Shown here piece by piece: positions 27,960 to 36,695 of a stretch of DNA of 64,000 nt (position 1 is the stretch's first letter; each line of letters starts with the position of its first letter). The stretch covers positions 1 through 64,000 of the forward strand of contig CAVXNJ010000009.1 of NCBI GenBank assembly GCA_963763135.1. The letters run 5' to 3'. The translations under genes and the position numbers were made by a program. Origin of the DNA: JANMZO01 sp963763135 (GTDB taxonomy: Bacteria; Actinomycetota; Acidimicrobiia; Acidimicrobiales; JANYDT01). The notes under the pieces are model-generated. The model worked only from the letters and a program-made list of their open reading frames with translations. It did no database searches and had not been told where the DNA came from.

Positions 27960-28778
27960 TCACGCCGCCTGCGACGCAGGTCGGCGTACGGATGTCGGCG
28001 GTAACGATGTCGAGCTCGTCGTCGGTCTTGTCACCGAGGTAGGCGGCGATCACCGCCGGGTCGTTGCGCACCTGTTCGGGCGTCCCGTTGGCGATCATCT
28101 TGCCGAAGTCGAGGACGACCACCTTGTCGCACACGCCCATCACGAAGTTCATGTCGTGCTCGACGACGAGGATCGCCATGCCCCATTCGTCGGCCAGCCG
28201 TCGAACGACACGGCCGAGTTCGACGCTCTCGACCGAGCTGAGGCCGGCCGCCGGCTCGTCGAGCAGCAGCACGCTCGGGTGCATCGCCACCGCGCGGGCG
28301 ATGGCCAGCAGCCGTCGCTTGCCGTACGACAGGTCGCTTACCTCACGGTGCAGGTCGTCGTCGAGCTCGAACTCCTCGATCGCTCGCACGACCTCGGGCC
28401 GAACTTCGGGATGATCGGCCACACCAGGTCGCGGAGGTACGAGCGCAAGTCCTGCGGGTCGGCGGCGACGCTCAGGTTCTCGAACACGGTCGTGTCCTCG
28501 AACAGTTCGAGCGACTGGAACGAGCGGGCCATGCCGGCCTTCACGCGGGCCGCCGGCTCCGACATTCGACATGTCGAGGTCGTCGACGAGCACCGTGCCG
28601 GTCGACCGTGGTGAAGCCGGTGAGTGCGTCGATCAGCGACGTCTTGCCGGCACCGTTCGGACCGATCAGACCGGTGACCCTGCCCGGCATCGAGCGTGAA
28701 GCTCGACGTGGTCGACTGCGGTGACTGCGCCGTACCTCACGGTGAGGTCATTCGACGACGAGTGTCTGCGGGCGGCAC
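27960..28778 (-). pseudogene. livG: LivG-like branched-chain amino acid ABC ATPase, frameshifted
   Basis: With single extra bases removed at about 28751, 28690, 28604 and 28565, the frame reads QTLVVDDLTVRYGAVTAVDH, VDGTVLVDDLDM and VKAGMARSFQSLELFEDTTV. The intact 3' half shows DLSYGKRRLLAIARAVAM (signature region), PSVLLLDEPAAGLSSVESVE (Walker B) and ILVVEHDMNFVMGVCDKVVV (H-loop). This is the LivG type, with FQ and the long EHDM segment. It lies between LivHM and LivF. Edges are approximate because both ends are in frameshifted sequence. Confidence 0.78.
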
Positions 28779-30720
28779 CTGCTCGGTCGTGGCTCGGCGT
28801 CGAGCGACTCGGACACGTCGGACGAGCTTGATGAAGTACGACTCGCCGAACTTCTTCGTCCGCTTCATGTAGCGGAACGTCTTCGCCCACTCGGCGGCGA
28901 CGCCGTCGGGGTTGTACGAGCACGACGAGCAGGATGGCGATGCCGCTGATCAGCTGGATGTACTGGACCGACGCCGCCCCACGTCGACTCGAGTACCTCT
29001 TGGTTGAAGCCGGCCGTCGCCATCGTGCCGCCGACGAAGGCACCGAGCAGGTGACCGACGCCACCGACGAGCGACAGGCCGGCGTAGGTGATCGAGGTGA
29101 AGTTCGTGAACGACTGGTAGCTGATCGAGCGTCAGTCGGAACGCGAGCAGGATGCCGCCGAGCGCGGCGATCGCCGAGGCGAGCGCGAAGGCGAAGAGCT
29201 TCGCGGCGACGACGTTGATGCCGAGGGCCGCCGCTGCTCGTTCGTTGGTCCGCACCGCGATGAGTCGACGTCCACTTCGTCCGCGTCGCACGTTAGCGAC
29301 CACAACAACAGCGAGCACCGTCATGCCCAACACGAAGATGCCGTAGCGCTCCGGGTGCTTGATCGAGCTGATGTCGAAGCCGAACAGCTTCGGGTTGCCG
29401 ACCTGAGTGCCGCGCGACGCCGCCCGTGTATTGGCCGTTGTTGAACAGCATCAGCTCGATGGCGGTACCGAGGCCGAGTGTGACGATCGCCAGGTTGATC
29501 CCGCGTGTACGAACGGCCGGGAGCGCGAAGATCACGCCGAGCGGGACCGCCGCCGCAACTCCCGCAAGGAGTGCGAGCAGGAACGGGATGTGATAGACGG
29601 CGACGAGTCGACCAGCGACGTAGGCCCCGAAACCGGCCATGGCGTACTGCGCCAACGACAACTGCCCCGCGTAGCCGGTAACGACCACAATCGACAGCAG
29701 GATGATCGATGCGCACAACGTAACGGTGATTGCGTCGATCCATTTCGTCTGCTTGGTCAGGATCAGAAACACGATTGCGCCTGACAGGAAGACCGTCCAG
29801 TCCCACGACATCCGGCCGTTGCCGATCGCGGGGAGCTTGCGCAAGAAGTGGTCGCGCATGGGGATCGAGCGGCCCCGGAACACCAACATCACGATGATCA
29901 GCAGGAACGGCAGGGACTGGCCGACACCCTGTTGGTGCCAGAACCTCCCGACGAGCGTCTGGCCGATGCCGAGCATGTAGCCGGCCGCGGTTGCGATCGG
30001 GAACGATTTGAAATCACCGACCAACGCCGCGGCGAGTGCCGCGAGCACCAGGCTCGTCATGGCGGTCACCTGAAGTGTCATCACGGGTACGACGAGGATG
30101 CCGGCGATACATGCGACCGCCGACCCGAGCGACCAGTTGAGAACGGCGATCTTGTTGGGCGACACGCCGACGGCGGCGGCCGAGCGCTCGCTCTCCGATA
30201 CGGCTTCGGTCTCGATGCCGAACTGCGAGGAGCGGTACAGCAACCAAAGCGCGAATGCCGAGGCGAAGCCGATCGCCAGGAGGATCAACCGGTCAGCGGT
30301 GATGCTGACGTTGCCGTACAGCGTCACTCGACTCGTCGGAAGCTGGCTCGGAACCTGCCGCGGCTTGGAGCCGTAGCGGATAACCACACCCGCCTGCACG
30401 GAGATTAACACGCCCAGGGTGGCCAGAAGCTGAACAAGCGTGCTCGCTCGCTTTCGCTGCAAAGGCCGCAGCACAACCCAGTGCGTCAATGCGCCGAGCG
30501 TTGCCGACAGCAGTACTCCGAAGAACGACGCAACGAAGAAGTTTTGACCGTGCTCGTATTGCAGTTCGTACTGCAAAAAGACACCGGCGATGGCAGTCGC
30601 GCCGAGCGAGAAATTCAAAACGCCCGTGCCGCGGTAGATCACGATCAATCCCTGGGAAGCAAACGCGTAGAGCGCCCCGACACCCAACCCCAACAATGCA
30701 AATCTGATGACTTCGTTCAT
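28779..30720 (-). pseudogene. fused LivH-LivM permease of a branched-chain amino acid-type ABC transporter (3' part frameshifted)
   Basis: ATG 30720. Residues 1-290 are LivH (GLGVGALYAFASQGLIVIYR, GVLNFSLGATAIAGVF, GVSPNKIAVLNWSLGSAVAC). Without a stop the chain continues as LivM from about residue 310 (VVTGYAGQLSLAQYAMAGFG, VRTRGINLAIVTLGLGTAIE). After about 29420 the frame breaks repeatedly, but the LivM tail is recognisable (LIAVRTNERAAAALGINVVA, YIQLISGIAILLVVLV). LivH and LivM are usually separate; fused versions occur in actinobacteria. It is divergent from the binding protein, with an inverted repeat between them. Confidence 0.82.
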
Positions 30721-30758
30721 CGAACCATCCCCATCGGACTGCGTAGGTCCCCTCCCTC

Positions 30759-30778
30759 AAGGTGACGGCGGTCACCTT
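30759..30778. promoter_or_regulatory. inverted repeat between divergent transporter genes
   Basis: Perfect 8-bp arms AAGGTGAC and GTCACCTT around GGCG, 39 bases upstream of the livHM start and about 105 bases before the binding-protein start. Candidate operator for coordinate control of both directions. Confidence 0.5.
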
Positions 30779-30882
30779 AACCCGCGTTCAGGTCGATAGG
30801 AAATCGAAGGACGGTTTATGTAATGTGCCCTTCCACGGGTGCCGAGCGGTGCTCGCGATTCATATTTCAAAGGGGGAAATAC

Positions 30883-32235
30883 ATGGGTCTTTTTAGGAAG
30901 TCCATTGGACTCGTGGCGGTGCTCGGCTTCGCTGTCACGGGGTGTAGCAGCAGCGACAGCGGCTCAACCGACGCACCGACCGTGACCGAGGCAGCAGCGA
31001 CTGACACGGCTGCCGCCGACACTGCGGCAGCCGACACCACAGCGGCAGCTGACACCGCGGCAACCGATACTGCCGTGGCCGAGTCGACCGCAGCCGGGGC
31101 CGCCGCGGCGCCGACCGGTGATCCGATCAAGCTGATGACGGTGACCACGCTCAACGCCAACGGCCCGACGTACGAGAACATCTCGATCACCGCCAAACTC
31201 GCCGCCGATTACATCAATGCCAACGGCGGCATCAATGGTCGGCCGCTCGAGGTCCAGGTCTGCGACGAGAAGTTCGACGCAGCCGTGGCGGCCACGTGCG
31301 CCCGTCAGGCTGTCGACAGCGGCGTGGTTTCCGTCGTCGGGTCGTTCACCTACTTCGCCGAGGCCATCGTTCCGGTCCTCGCCGCGTCTGACATCACGTG
31401 GTTCGGCGCGTGCTGCGCCATTTCGCCATCTGAGCTGAACGACCCACATTCGTTCAACCTTGGCAACCAGCCGATGTACGCCGTTGGTGAAGTCAAGCGA
31501 GCCGTCGAGGACGGATGCAAAGACATCAACGCGGTCATCGCCGAAGGGGCCGATGCGATATTCCGTTTGCCCATGGAAAATGCTATGAAGGCTTACGGTC
31601 GGACATTCGGCGATGTGATCATCACACCCACGATCTCGCAGGACTATTCCGCCGAAGTTGCACGAGCCACAACCAAGGCCGACTGCATGGTCGTGGTGAT
31701 GTCGGAAACCCCGTTCCTCACGTGGAACACGGCGCTCCAGCAGGCTGACACCACGGTCAAGCAATACGGCAACCAGGGCAACCTCAACGCCATTTCAGCG
31801 AAGGGCGCGGAGAAGATCACGAACGGCAACATCATCGGCGGCATGTTCCCCGACATCTCAACGGCCCCGTGGGACAGCTACCGCGGAGCGCTTGATGCAG
31901 GCAAGATCGACCAGGTCGCCAATGACTTCAACAGCCTTGGCGGCATGGGTACGTGGGCGGCCTACACGGCGTTCGCGAAGATCGCTTCAACGATCACGGG
32001 TGACATCACCGCAAAGTCGTTCTACGACGCAGCGAGCAAGACCAGCTCACTTGATCTCGGTGGCATGGTGCCGGTCCTCGACTTCACCAAGGAGTGGACC
32101 GACGGCCTCCCGGGCTACAAGCGTCTGTTCAACCGCAGCGTCGTTTACAGCAAGCTTGAAAACGGCAAGGTCGTTGCTGACAGCAATGACTTCGTCGACG
32201 TCAGCGATCTCGCTCTCGGCAAGCCGCAGAGCTAA
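30883..32235 (+). CDS. ABC transporter substrate-binding lipoprotein (Peripla_BP_6 type)
   Basis: 450 residues. ATG 30883 follows AAAGGGGGAAA. Lipoprotein signal with lipobox FAVTGC, Cys21 being the acylated residue, then an Ala/Asp/Thr-rich linker of tandem TDTAAAD-like units (about 35-75) and a type-1 periplasmic-binding fold (AADYINANGGINGRPLEVQV, ARQAVDSGVVSVVGSFTYFA). This is the class that captures branched-chain amino acids or related acids for LivHMGF systems. It is divergent from livHM. The ligand cannot be told from sequence. Confidence 0.92.
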   Translation: MGLFRKSIGLVAVLGFAVTGCSSSDSGSTDAPTVTEAAATDTAAADTAAADTTAAADTAATDTAVAESTAAGAAAAPTGDPIKLMTVTTLNANGPTYENISITAKLAADYINANGGINGRPLEVQVCDEKFDAAVAATCARQAVDSGVVSVVGSFTYFAEAIVPVLAASDITWFGACCAISPSELNDPHSFNLGNQPMYAVGEVKRAVEDGCKDINAVIAEGADAIFRLPMENAMKAYGRTFGDVIITPTISQDYSAEVARATTKADCMVVVMSETPFLTWNTALQQADTTVKQYGNQGNLNAISAKGAEKITNGNIIGGMFPDISTAPWDSYRGALDAGKIDQVANDFNSLGGMGTWAAYTAFAKIASTITGDITAKSFYDAASKTSSLDLGGMVPVLDFTKEWTDGLPGYKRLFNRSVVYSKLENGKVVADSNDFVDVSDLALGKPQS

Positions 32236-32249
32236 CCCGCGAAATCAAC

Positions 32250-32297
32250 AAGAGCCCGGAGCCGTCGACGTTGTTGTCGACAGCTCCGGGCTCTTTG
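32250..32297 (+). terminator. rho-independent terminator
   Basis: Long hairpin just after the binding-protein gene: AAGAGCCCGGAGC then GTCGAC pair with GTCGAC then GCTCCGGGCTCTT, one mismatch, six-base loop GTTGTT. It ends in a short T run. About 19 base pairs, so termination should be strong. Confidence 0.85.
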
Positions 32298-32410
32298 CGT
32301 TGTGAAGAATTTGCCAGCAGCGTTTGGAACAGACGTGCCGCGGCGCGTAGCCAACGGCCGCCTGCGTCAGTAACGGTGACGGCGGCCGGTCTTCAGCGGG
32401 TCATCAAGCG

Positions 32411-32563
32411 TCAATGAATGACTTGGCTCAAAATCAGGACAATCAGGCCAAGCGCAGCAAACGCCATCGCTACCCCGGCCAGCCCGTCGAAACTGACAGA
32501 ACGCTGTTCGCGTGGATCCACCTTGGGAGGAGTGATGTCCTGCTCTTTGATTTGGTACGTCAT
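32411..32563 (-). CDS. 50-residue single-TM peptide
   Basis: ATG 32563 to TGA 32411. The sequence opens MTYQIKEQDITPPKVDPREQ, a polar Pro-rich segment, and continues into one hydrophobic helix (GLAGVAMAFAALGLIVLIL) near the C-terminus (SQVIH). The polar-then-TM layout and regular codon use suggest a real tail-anchored-like small membrane protein. No family recognised. It is divergent from the synthetase-TetR fusion, with a palindrome between them. Confidence 0.5.
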   Translation of the reverse strand: MTYQIKEQDITPPKVDPREQRSVSFDGLAGVAMAFAALGLIVLILSQVIH

Positions 32564-32609
32564 GGTTGGATTTGAAATTTCATGGTCGAACCCCCGATAT
32601 CAAACTCCC

Positions 32610-32627
32610 CCTTAGCCTAGGTTAAGG
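32610..32627. promoter_or_regulatory. 18-bp palindrome upstream of the synthetase-TetR gene
   Basis: CCTTAGCCTAGGTTAAGG: 16 of 18 positions symmetric around CCTAGG. It lies about 75 bases before the start of the gene whose C-terminus is a TetR regulator, so it is a candidate auto-operator. Confidence 0.55.
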
Positions 32628-32700
32628 TGGGCGCGAACAGGAAACTGGTGTTGACCCAGACGGCTGCGGCGACACCGGTTGCGATGAGGTGAGGGAAACG

Positions 32701-35190
32701 TTGAGCACACCGGCAGGTGAGGTGCTGTGGGAGCCCCCGCTCGACGGCTCAACGGCAATCGAGCGCTTTGGTGCGGCGCATGGCTACGTCGACTACGAGG
32801 CCCTTTGGCATTGGTCGGTCACGGACCTCGAAGGTTTCTGGGGCGCTGTTTGGGATTGGTTCGACGTGCTGGGCACCTACGACCGGGTCCTTACGTCGCA
32901 CGATATGCCGGGTGCCCAGTGGTTCGCTGGCGCAACGCTGAACTATGCCGAACATGTCCTGCGTGGCAACGGCGGGATCATCGCACGATCGCAAACTCGC
33001 GACCGGGTCGAGCTCACGGCCGACGAACTACGCCGCCAGGTCGCGGCGTGCAGGGCGGGACTCGTGCGCTTGGGTGTCGGTGTCGGTGACCGGGTCGTTG
33101 CGTATTTGCCGAACATTCCCGAGACGATCGTGGCGTTCCTCGCGACAGCCAGCCTCGGCGCGATTTGGTCGTCGGCTGCCCCGGAATTCGGGCGACAGGC
33201 GGTGATTGATCGGTTCGGCCAGATCGAGCCGAAGGTGCTTTTCGCGGTCGACGGGTACGTCTACGACAACCGACCGATCGACCGCTCCGCGGAGGCGGCA
33301 GCAATCGCCGCTGCCCTCCCAACGGTCGAACACGTCGTAACCGTGCCCTATCTGCATCAGGCAGGCAACTGGGCCGAACTGCTCGCCGAGCCGGGTCCGC
33401 TCGAGTTCGCTCACGTGCCCGCCGACCACCCGTTGCACGTGCTCTACAGTTCCGGCACGACCGGCCTGCCCAAGCCGATCATCCACAGCCATAGCGGCAT
33501 CCTCGTTGAGCACCTGAAGATGCTCAGCTTCCACATCGACGTGAGACCCGACGATCGGTTCCTCTGGTTCACCACGACCGGCTGGATGATGTGGAACGTC
33601 CTGGTCTCGGGTCTTCTCACCGGGGCCACGATTGTCACCGTCGACGGCGACCCTGGCGCCGACGAGATGCGTGCGCTGTGGCGCGTGGTCGCTGAGGAGG
33701 CGGTGTCAGTGTTCGGCACGTCGGCGCCGTTCATCCTGCAATGTCGCCGGCGCGGGCTCAACCCCGGTGCAGAGTTCGATCTTTCCGGGCTCCGTGGCGT
33801 CGGGTCGACTGGCGCTCCGCTCCCGGCCGACGGGTTTCGCTGGGTTTATGAGCACGTGAAGCACGACGTCTTGTTGTCGTCGACGAGTGGCGGCACCGAC
33901 ATCTGCTCGGCGTTCGTCGGGGGCAGCCCCACGTCGCCCGTACGGGCCGGAGAGATCAGCGTGCGCTATCTCGGCGCAGCCGTGGAGTCGATCGATGGCG
34001 AGTTGGTCGTAACGAAGCCGATGCCCTCGATGCCCGTGGGGTTCTGGGGTGACACCGATGGTTCTCGCTATCGCGAGGCGTACTTCAGCGAACACCCCGG
34101 GAAATGGACGCACGGCGACCTTCTCGAGTTCACCAAGTCAGGTGGGCTCACGATCAACGGCCGTTCCGACGCCACGCTCAATCGCGGTGGCGTCCGGATC
34201 GGTACATCGGAGATCTACCGCGTTGTCGAGGGCTTGCCTGGGGTGACCAACTCGTTGGCCGTCCACCACGAGGACGGCGACCGGCTGATCCTGTTCCTCA
34301 CGGTCGAGGATCTCGCCGCCGAACGTGATCTTGCGGCCGAGGTGAAAGAGACGCTCAAACTCCGGCTTTCTCCGCGGCACGTTCCCAACGAGGTCTACGT
34401 CGTATCAGCGATTCCCACAACATTGTCGGGCAAGAAGCTCGAAGTGCCGGTGAAGAAGATCCTGGCCGGGGCCGATCCCGAGAAGACGGTAAGCCGCGGC
34501 GAGCTGCGCGATCCCTCGGCGCTCGATGCGATTGTTGAAGTAGCTGCCGCGCGGAATCGGCGGCTGCGCTGGGACGAGGCGTCGCGTGCGTTCGCCGGCG
34601 ACGGCGAGACACCTCGGCGAGTGTCGCGGCGGCGTGAAGAGCTGCTTGAGATCGCCGCGCGGCTGTTTGCGGAACAGGGCTTCTCGGCGGTGACGGTCGA
34701 CAACCTGGGCGCCGCTGCCGGCGTGTCGGGTCCCGCTCTCTATCACCACTTCAACGGGAAAGAGGCAATGCTCGGCGAGATGCTCGTTGGCACGATCCAT
34801 CACTTACTTGCAAGCGCCCGTTCGCTGCAGGCGTCGCTTCCGTCCGACAAGCTGCTCAGCGAGCTGGTCGCAACCCATGTTGACTTCGCAGTCGATCACC
34901 GGGCGCTCATCTCGGTTGGGTACCGAGACCTGAACAGCGCGAGTCATGAGGATCAAGAACGCGTCCGATTGTTACAGCGCCAATATGTTGACATCTGGGT
35001 CGACGCGCTCGTCGATCAGCGGCCGGGCCTCACTCGACTCGCGGCACGCCCGGCGGTGTACGCGGTGCTCGGCTTGATCAACTCCACACCGTTCAGTGCG
35101 TCGACGGCACCGACGGAAATGGTGCCCCTGCTGCGAGCGATGGCCAACGCGAGTCTCGATGCGGTGGGCGTCGTCGCCAGGTCCGCATGA
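32701..35190 (+). CDS. acetoacetyl-CoA synthetase fused to a TetR-family regulator
   Basis: TTG 32701 is preferred because GAGGTGAGGG lies just upstream; GTG 32689 is the alternative. Residues 1 to about 630 are an acetoacetate-CoA ligase (ANL family): LYSSGTTGLPKPIIHSH, FRWVYEHVKHDVLLSSTSGG, GRSDATLNRGGVRIGTSEIY, and the C-terminal Lys in LSGKKLEVPVKK. After a linker of about 25 residues the same frame enters a TetR regulator (RREELLEIAARLFAEQGFSA, GVSGPALYHHFNGKEAMLGE). The TetR part alone could start at GTG 34621. Either it is a genuine fusion or a stop was lost. The enzyme activates acetoacetate in ketone-body or leucine catabolism. Confidence 0.85.
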   Translation: MSTPAGEVLWEPPLDGSTAIERFGAAHGYVDYEALWHWSVTDLEGFWGAVWDWFDVLGTYDRVLTSHDMPGAQWFAGATLNYAEHVLRGNGGIIARSQTRDRVELTADELRRQVAACRAGLVRLGVGVGDRVVAYLPNIPETIVAFLATASLGAIWSSAAPEFGRQAVIDRFGQIEPKVLFAVDGYVYDNRPIDRSAEAAAIAAALPTVEHVVTVPYLHQAGNWAELLAEPGPLEFAHVPADHPLHVLYSSGTTGLPKPIIHSHSGILVEHLKMLSFHIDVRPDDRFLWFTTTGWMMWNVLVSGLLTGATIVTVDGDPGADEMRALWRVVAEEAVSVFGTSAPFILQCRRRGLNPGAEFDLSGLRGVGSTGAPLPADGFRWVYEHVKHDVLLSSTSGGTDICSAFVGGSPTSPVRAGEISVRYLGAAVESIDGELVVTKPMPSMPVGFWGDTDGSRYREAYFSEHPGKWTHGDLLEFTKSGGLTINGRSDATLNRGGVRIGTSEIYRVVEGLPGVTNSLAVHHEDGDRLILFLTVEDLAAERDLAAEVKETLKLRLSPRHVPNEVYVVSAIPTTLSGKKLEVPVKKILAGADPEKTVSRGELRDPSALDAIVEVAAARNRRLRWDEASRAFAGDGETPRRVSRRREELLEIAARLFAEQGFSAVTVDNLGAAAGVSGPALYHHFNGKEAMLGEMLVGTIHHLLASARSLQASLPSDKLLSELVATHVDFAVDHRALISVGYRDLNSASHEDQERVRLLQRQYVDIWVDALVDQRPGLTRLAARPAVYAVLGLINSTPFSASTAPTEMVPLLRAMANASLDAVGVVARSA

Positions 35191-35343
35191 TGCGACGTGA
35201 GGCTCGGCGTCGTGACGGTCTCGCCGGTCTCGCCGGTCTCGCCGGATTTCGCAACAGGTTCACCACCGGCTGCTCGCGGGCGCAGACTCGGCGGTGGGAG
35301 AATACAGTTCACCAAACTTCAACGCAGAACACAGGGAGCCATC

Positions 35344-35763
35344 ATGAGTGATGCCAAGCAGGAACGACTGAAGAAGACAGCGCTGTTCGCCAACCTCGAA
35401 CGTAAGGAACTCGCAGCCCTCGCCGAGGCCACCACGGAGGTCTCGGTCGCCGAGGGGACCGTCCTTGCCAAAGAAGGGCACTCGGGTCACGACGCCTTCG
35501 TGATCCTTGAGGGTGGCGTCGACATCAGCATCGGCGGCGAGAAGATTGCGGAGCTCGGACCGGATCAAATAGTCGGCGAGCTGGCTTTGCTGCTGCGCGA
35601 ACCACGCCAGGCCACCATCACGGCCAACAGTCCGCTCAGGGTGCTCGTGATCGAGCCGGGCCGCTTCGACGCCCTCCTCGAACAGGCCCCCGGCATCGCC
35701 CGCTCGCTCCTGGTCTCGCTCGCCCGCCGCCTCAAGAGCGCCGACCAAATGCTCCACCACTAA
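35344..35763 (+). CDS. stand-alone cyclic-nucleotide-binding-domain protein
   Basis: 139 residues. ATG 35344 with AGGGAG upstream. One cNMP-binding beta-barrel (LAKEGHSGHDAFVILEGGVD, GPDQIVGELALLLREPRQAT); the phosphate-binding cassette position reads GELALLLREPRQAT, close to the Crp consensus. No DNA-binding domain follows, so it acts as a sensor or partner rather than a repressor by itself. It is preceded by three copies of a 9-bp GGTCTCGCC repeat in the gap after the TetR end. Confidence 0.85.
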   Translation: MSDAKQERLKKTALFANLERKELAALAEATTEVSVAEGTVLAKEGHSGHDAFVILEGGVDISIGGEKIAELGPDQIVGELALLLREPRQATITANSPLRVLVIEPGRFDALLEQAPGIARSLLVSLARRLKSADQMLHH

Positions 35764-36082
35764 CCGAACCAGCTGCTGCAAGTGGGCCGTTCGAGCGCGT
35801 TACGCACGCGCATGGTCGCCCCGCTCTATCTCGACGACCTGCGTCCGGCCCGCCGTCCCTCGTGCTCGAGTTGCCAGCGCGACGACGGTGTCGGAACGGC
35901 TCACTGCCCGCGGGTCCCGCCGTGAACACGAACTCGGTCCCATCCACTCGGCGCCCGGTCGTGGCGTCGATTCAGCTCGGTTCGACCTCTACTCCGGTGA
36001 CAGCGTCGACCAGGACCATGCTTCGCTGGTCGGGCGTCAGTCGGCTGTTACTCCAACCCATGACGCAAATCGAGGAACCGCT
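35764..36082. other. non-coding stretch
   Basis: About 320 bases with no convincing gene on either strand and no clear repeat or hairpin. GAGGAA at its end is the ribosome-binding site of the next gene. Confidence 0.5.
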
Positions 36083-36418
36083 ATGTCCAGAACTGACGTG
36101 CCCGCCGTGATCGACACCTACTACCGCGCCCACGATCGGCGCGACGCCGACGCCGCGCTTGCTTCGTTCGCCCCTGATGCCACCGTGATCGACGAAGGCG
36201 TCGCCTACACCGGTACCGAGCGCATCCGCTCGTGGCTCATGAACGCGGCGAGCGAGTACACCTACACCCGAACCCTCACAGGGGCGGAGGACCTCGGCGA
36301 CGCCGCGTACGTCATCCACAACCACCTGTCTGGGGACTTCCCCGGCGGCGAGGCTGATCTCCGCTACCGGTTCCAGCTACGCGACGGCCTGATCCACCGG
36401 GTCGAGATCGCCCCCTGA
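36083..36418 (+). CDS. SnoaL-like (NTF2-fold) protein
   Basis: 111 residues. ATG 36083 follows GAGGAA. NTF2-like pattern: an N-terminal helix (VIDTYYRAHDRRDADAALAS), FAPDATVIDEGVAYTGTERI, then the beta-sheet (RYRFQLRDGLIHRVEIAP). Such proteins include ketosteroid-isomerase-like and polyketide-cyclase-like enzymes and ECF-sigma-associated domains. It is the first of three NTF2-fold units in a row with the sigma factor downstream. Confidence 0.8.
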   Translation: MSRTDVPAVIDTYYRAHDRRDADAALASFAPDATVIDEGVAYTGTERIRSWLMNAASEYTYTRTLTGAEDLGDAAYVIHNHLSGDFPGGEADLRYRFQLRDGLIHRVEIAP

Positions 36419-36577
36419 GAGACCGCCTTGAGGCCGGGGATCGATGAGGGCATTGAACCTTCTGGGCCGACCATGGTGCACCGCCGCAGGCCACGACCCG
36501 CGTGTTCCCACCGCCCTGCGTTCCGATCCGCCTACCTGTCCGAGATCCAGGATTCAAGTTTCAAGGTCGAAGAATAA

Positions 36578-36591
36578 ATAAGTGTACTTAT
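36578..36591. promoter_or_regulatory. AT-rich palindrome upstream of the sigma-factor gene
   Basis: ATAAGT and ACTTAT around GT, in an unusually AT-rich patch of otherwise GC-rich DNA, 105 bases before the sigma-factor ATG. Candidate operator or promoter element. Confidence 0.4.
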
Positions 36592-36695
36592 GATGTTGGT
36601 CTGTGATTTTGCCAAGGAGGGTTCCGAGCTCTTGTCCCGTCTTCGGCTCCAACGAAGGACGCGGGTCAGGTACCAACGTGTCAAGGAAGGACGGA

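Noticed and set aside
23705..29420. Reading the frame-broken tract as ancient pseudogenes.
   Set aside because: Conserved motifs are intact on both sides of each break and most breaks are single insertions; decay would have left substitutions, deletions and stops in the motifs too.
30771..32628. Shared CACCTTAACC near the livHM inverted repeat (30773) and, on the other strand, near the palindrome at 32610.
   Set aside because: Ten bases shared by two sites is weak; the symmetric parts differ, so I do not propose a common regulator.
35217..35244. Three copies of the 9-bp unit GGTCTCGCC before the cyclic-nucleotide-binding gene.
   Set aside because: Short, low-complexity and without symmetry; mentioned only in the gene entry.
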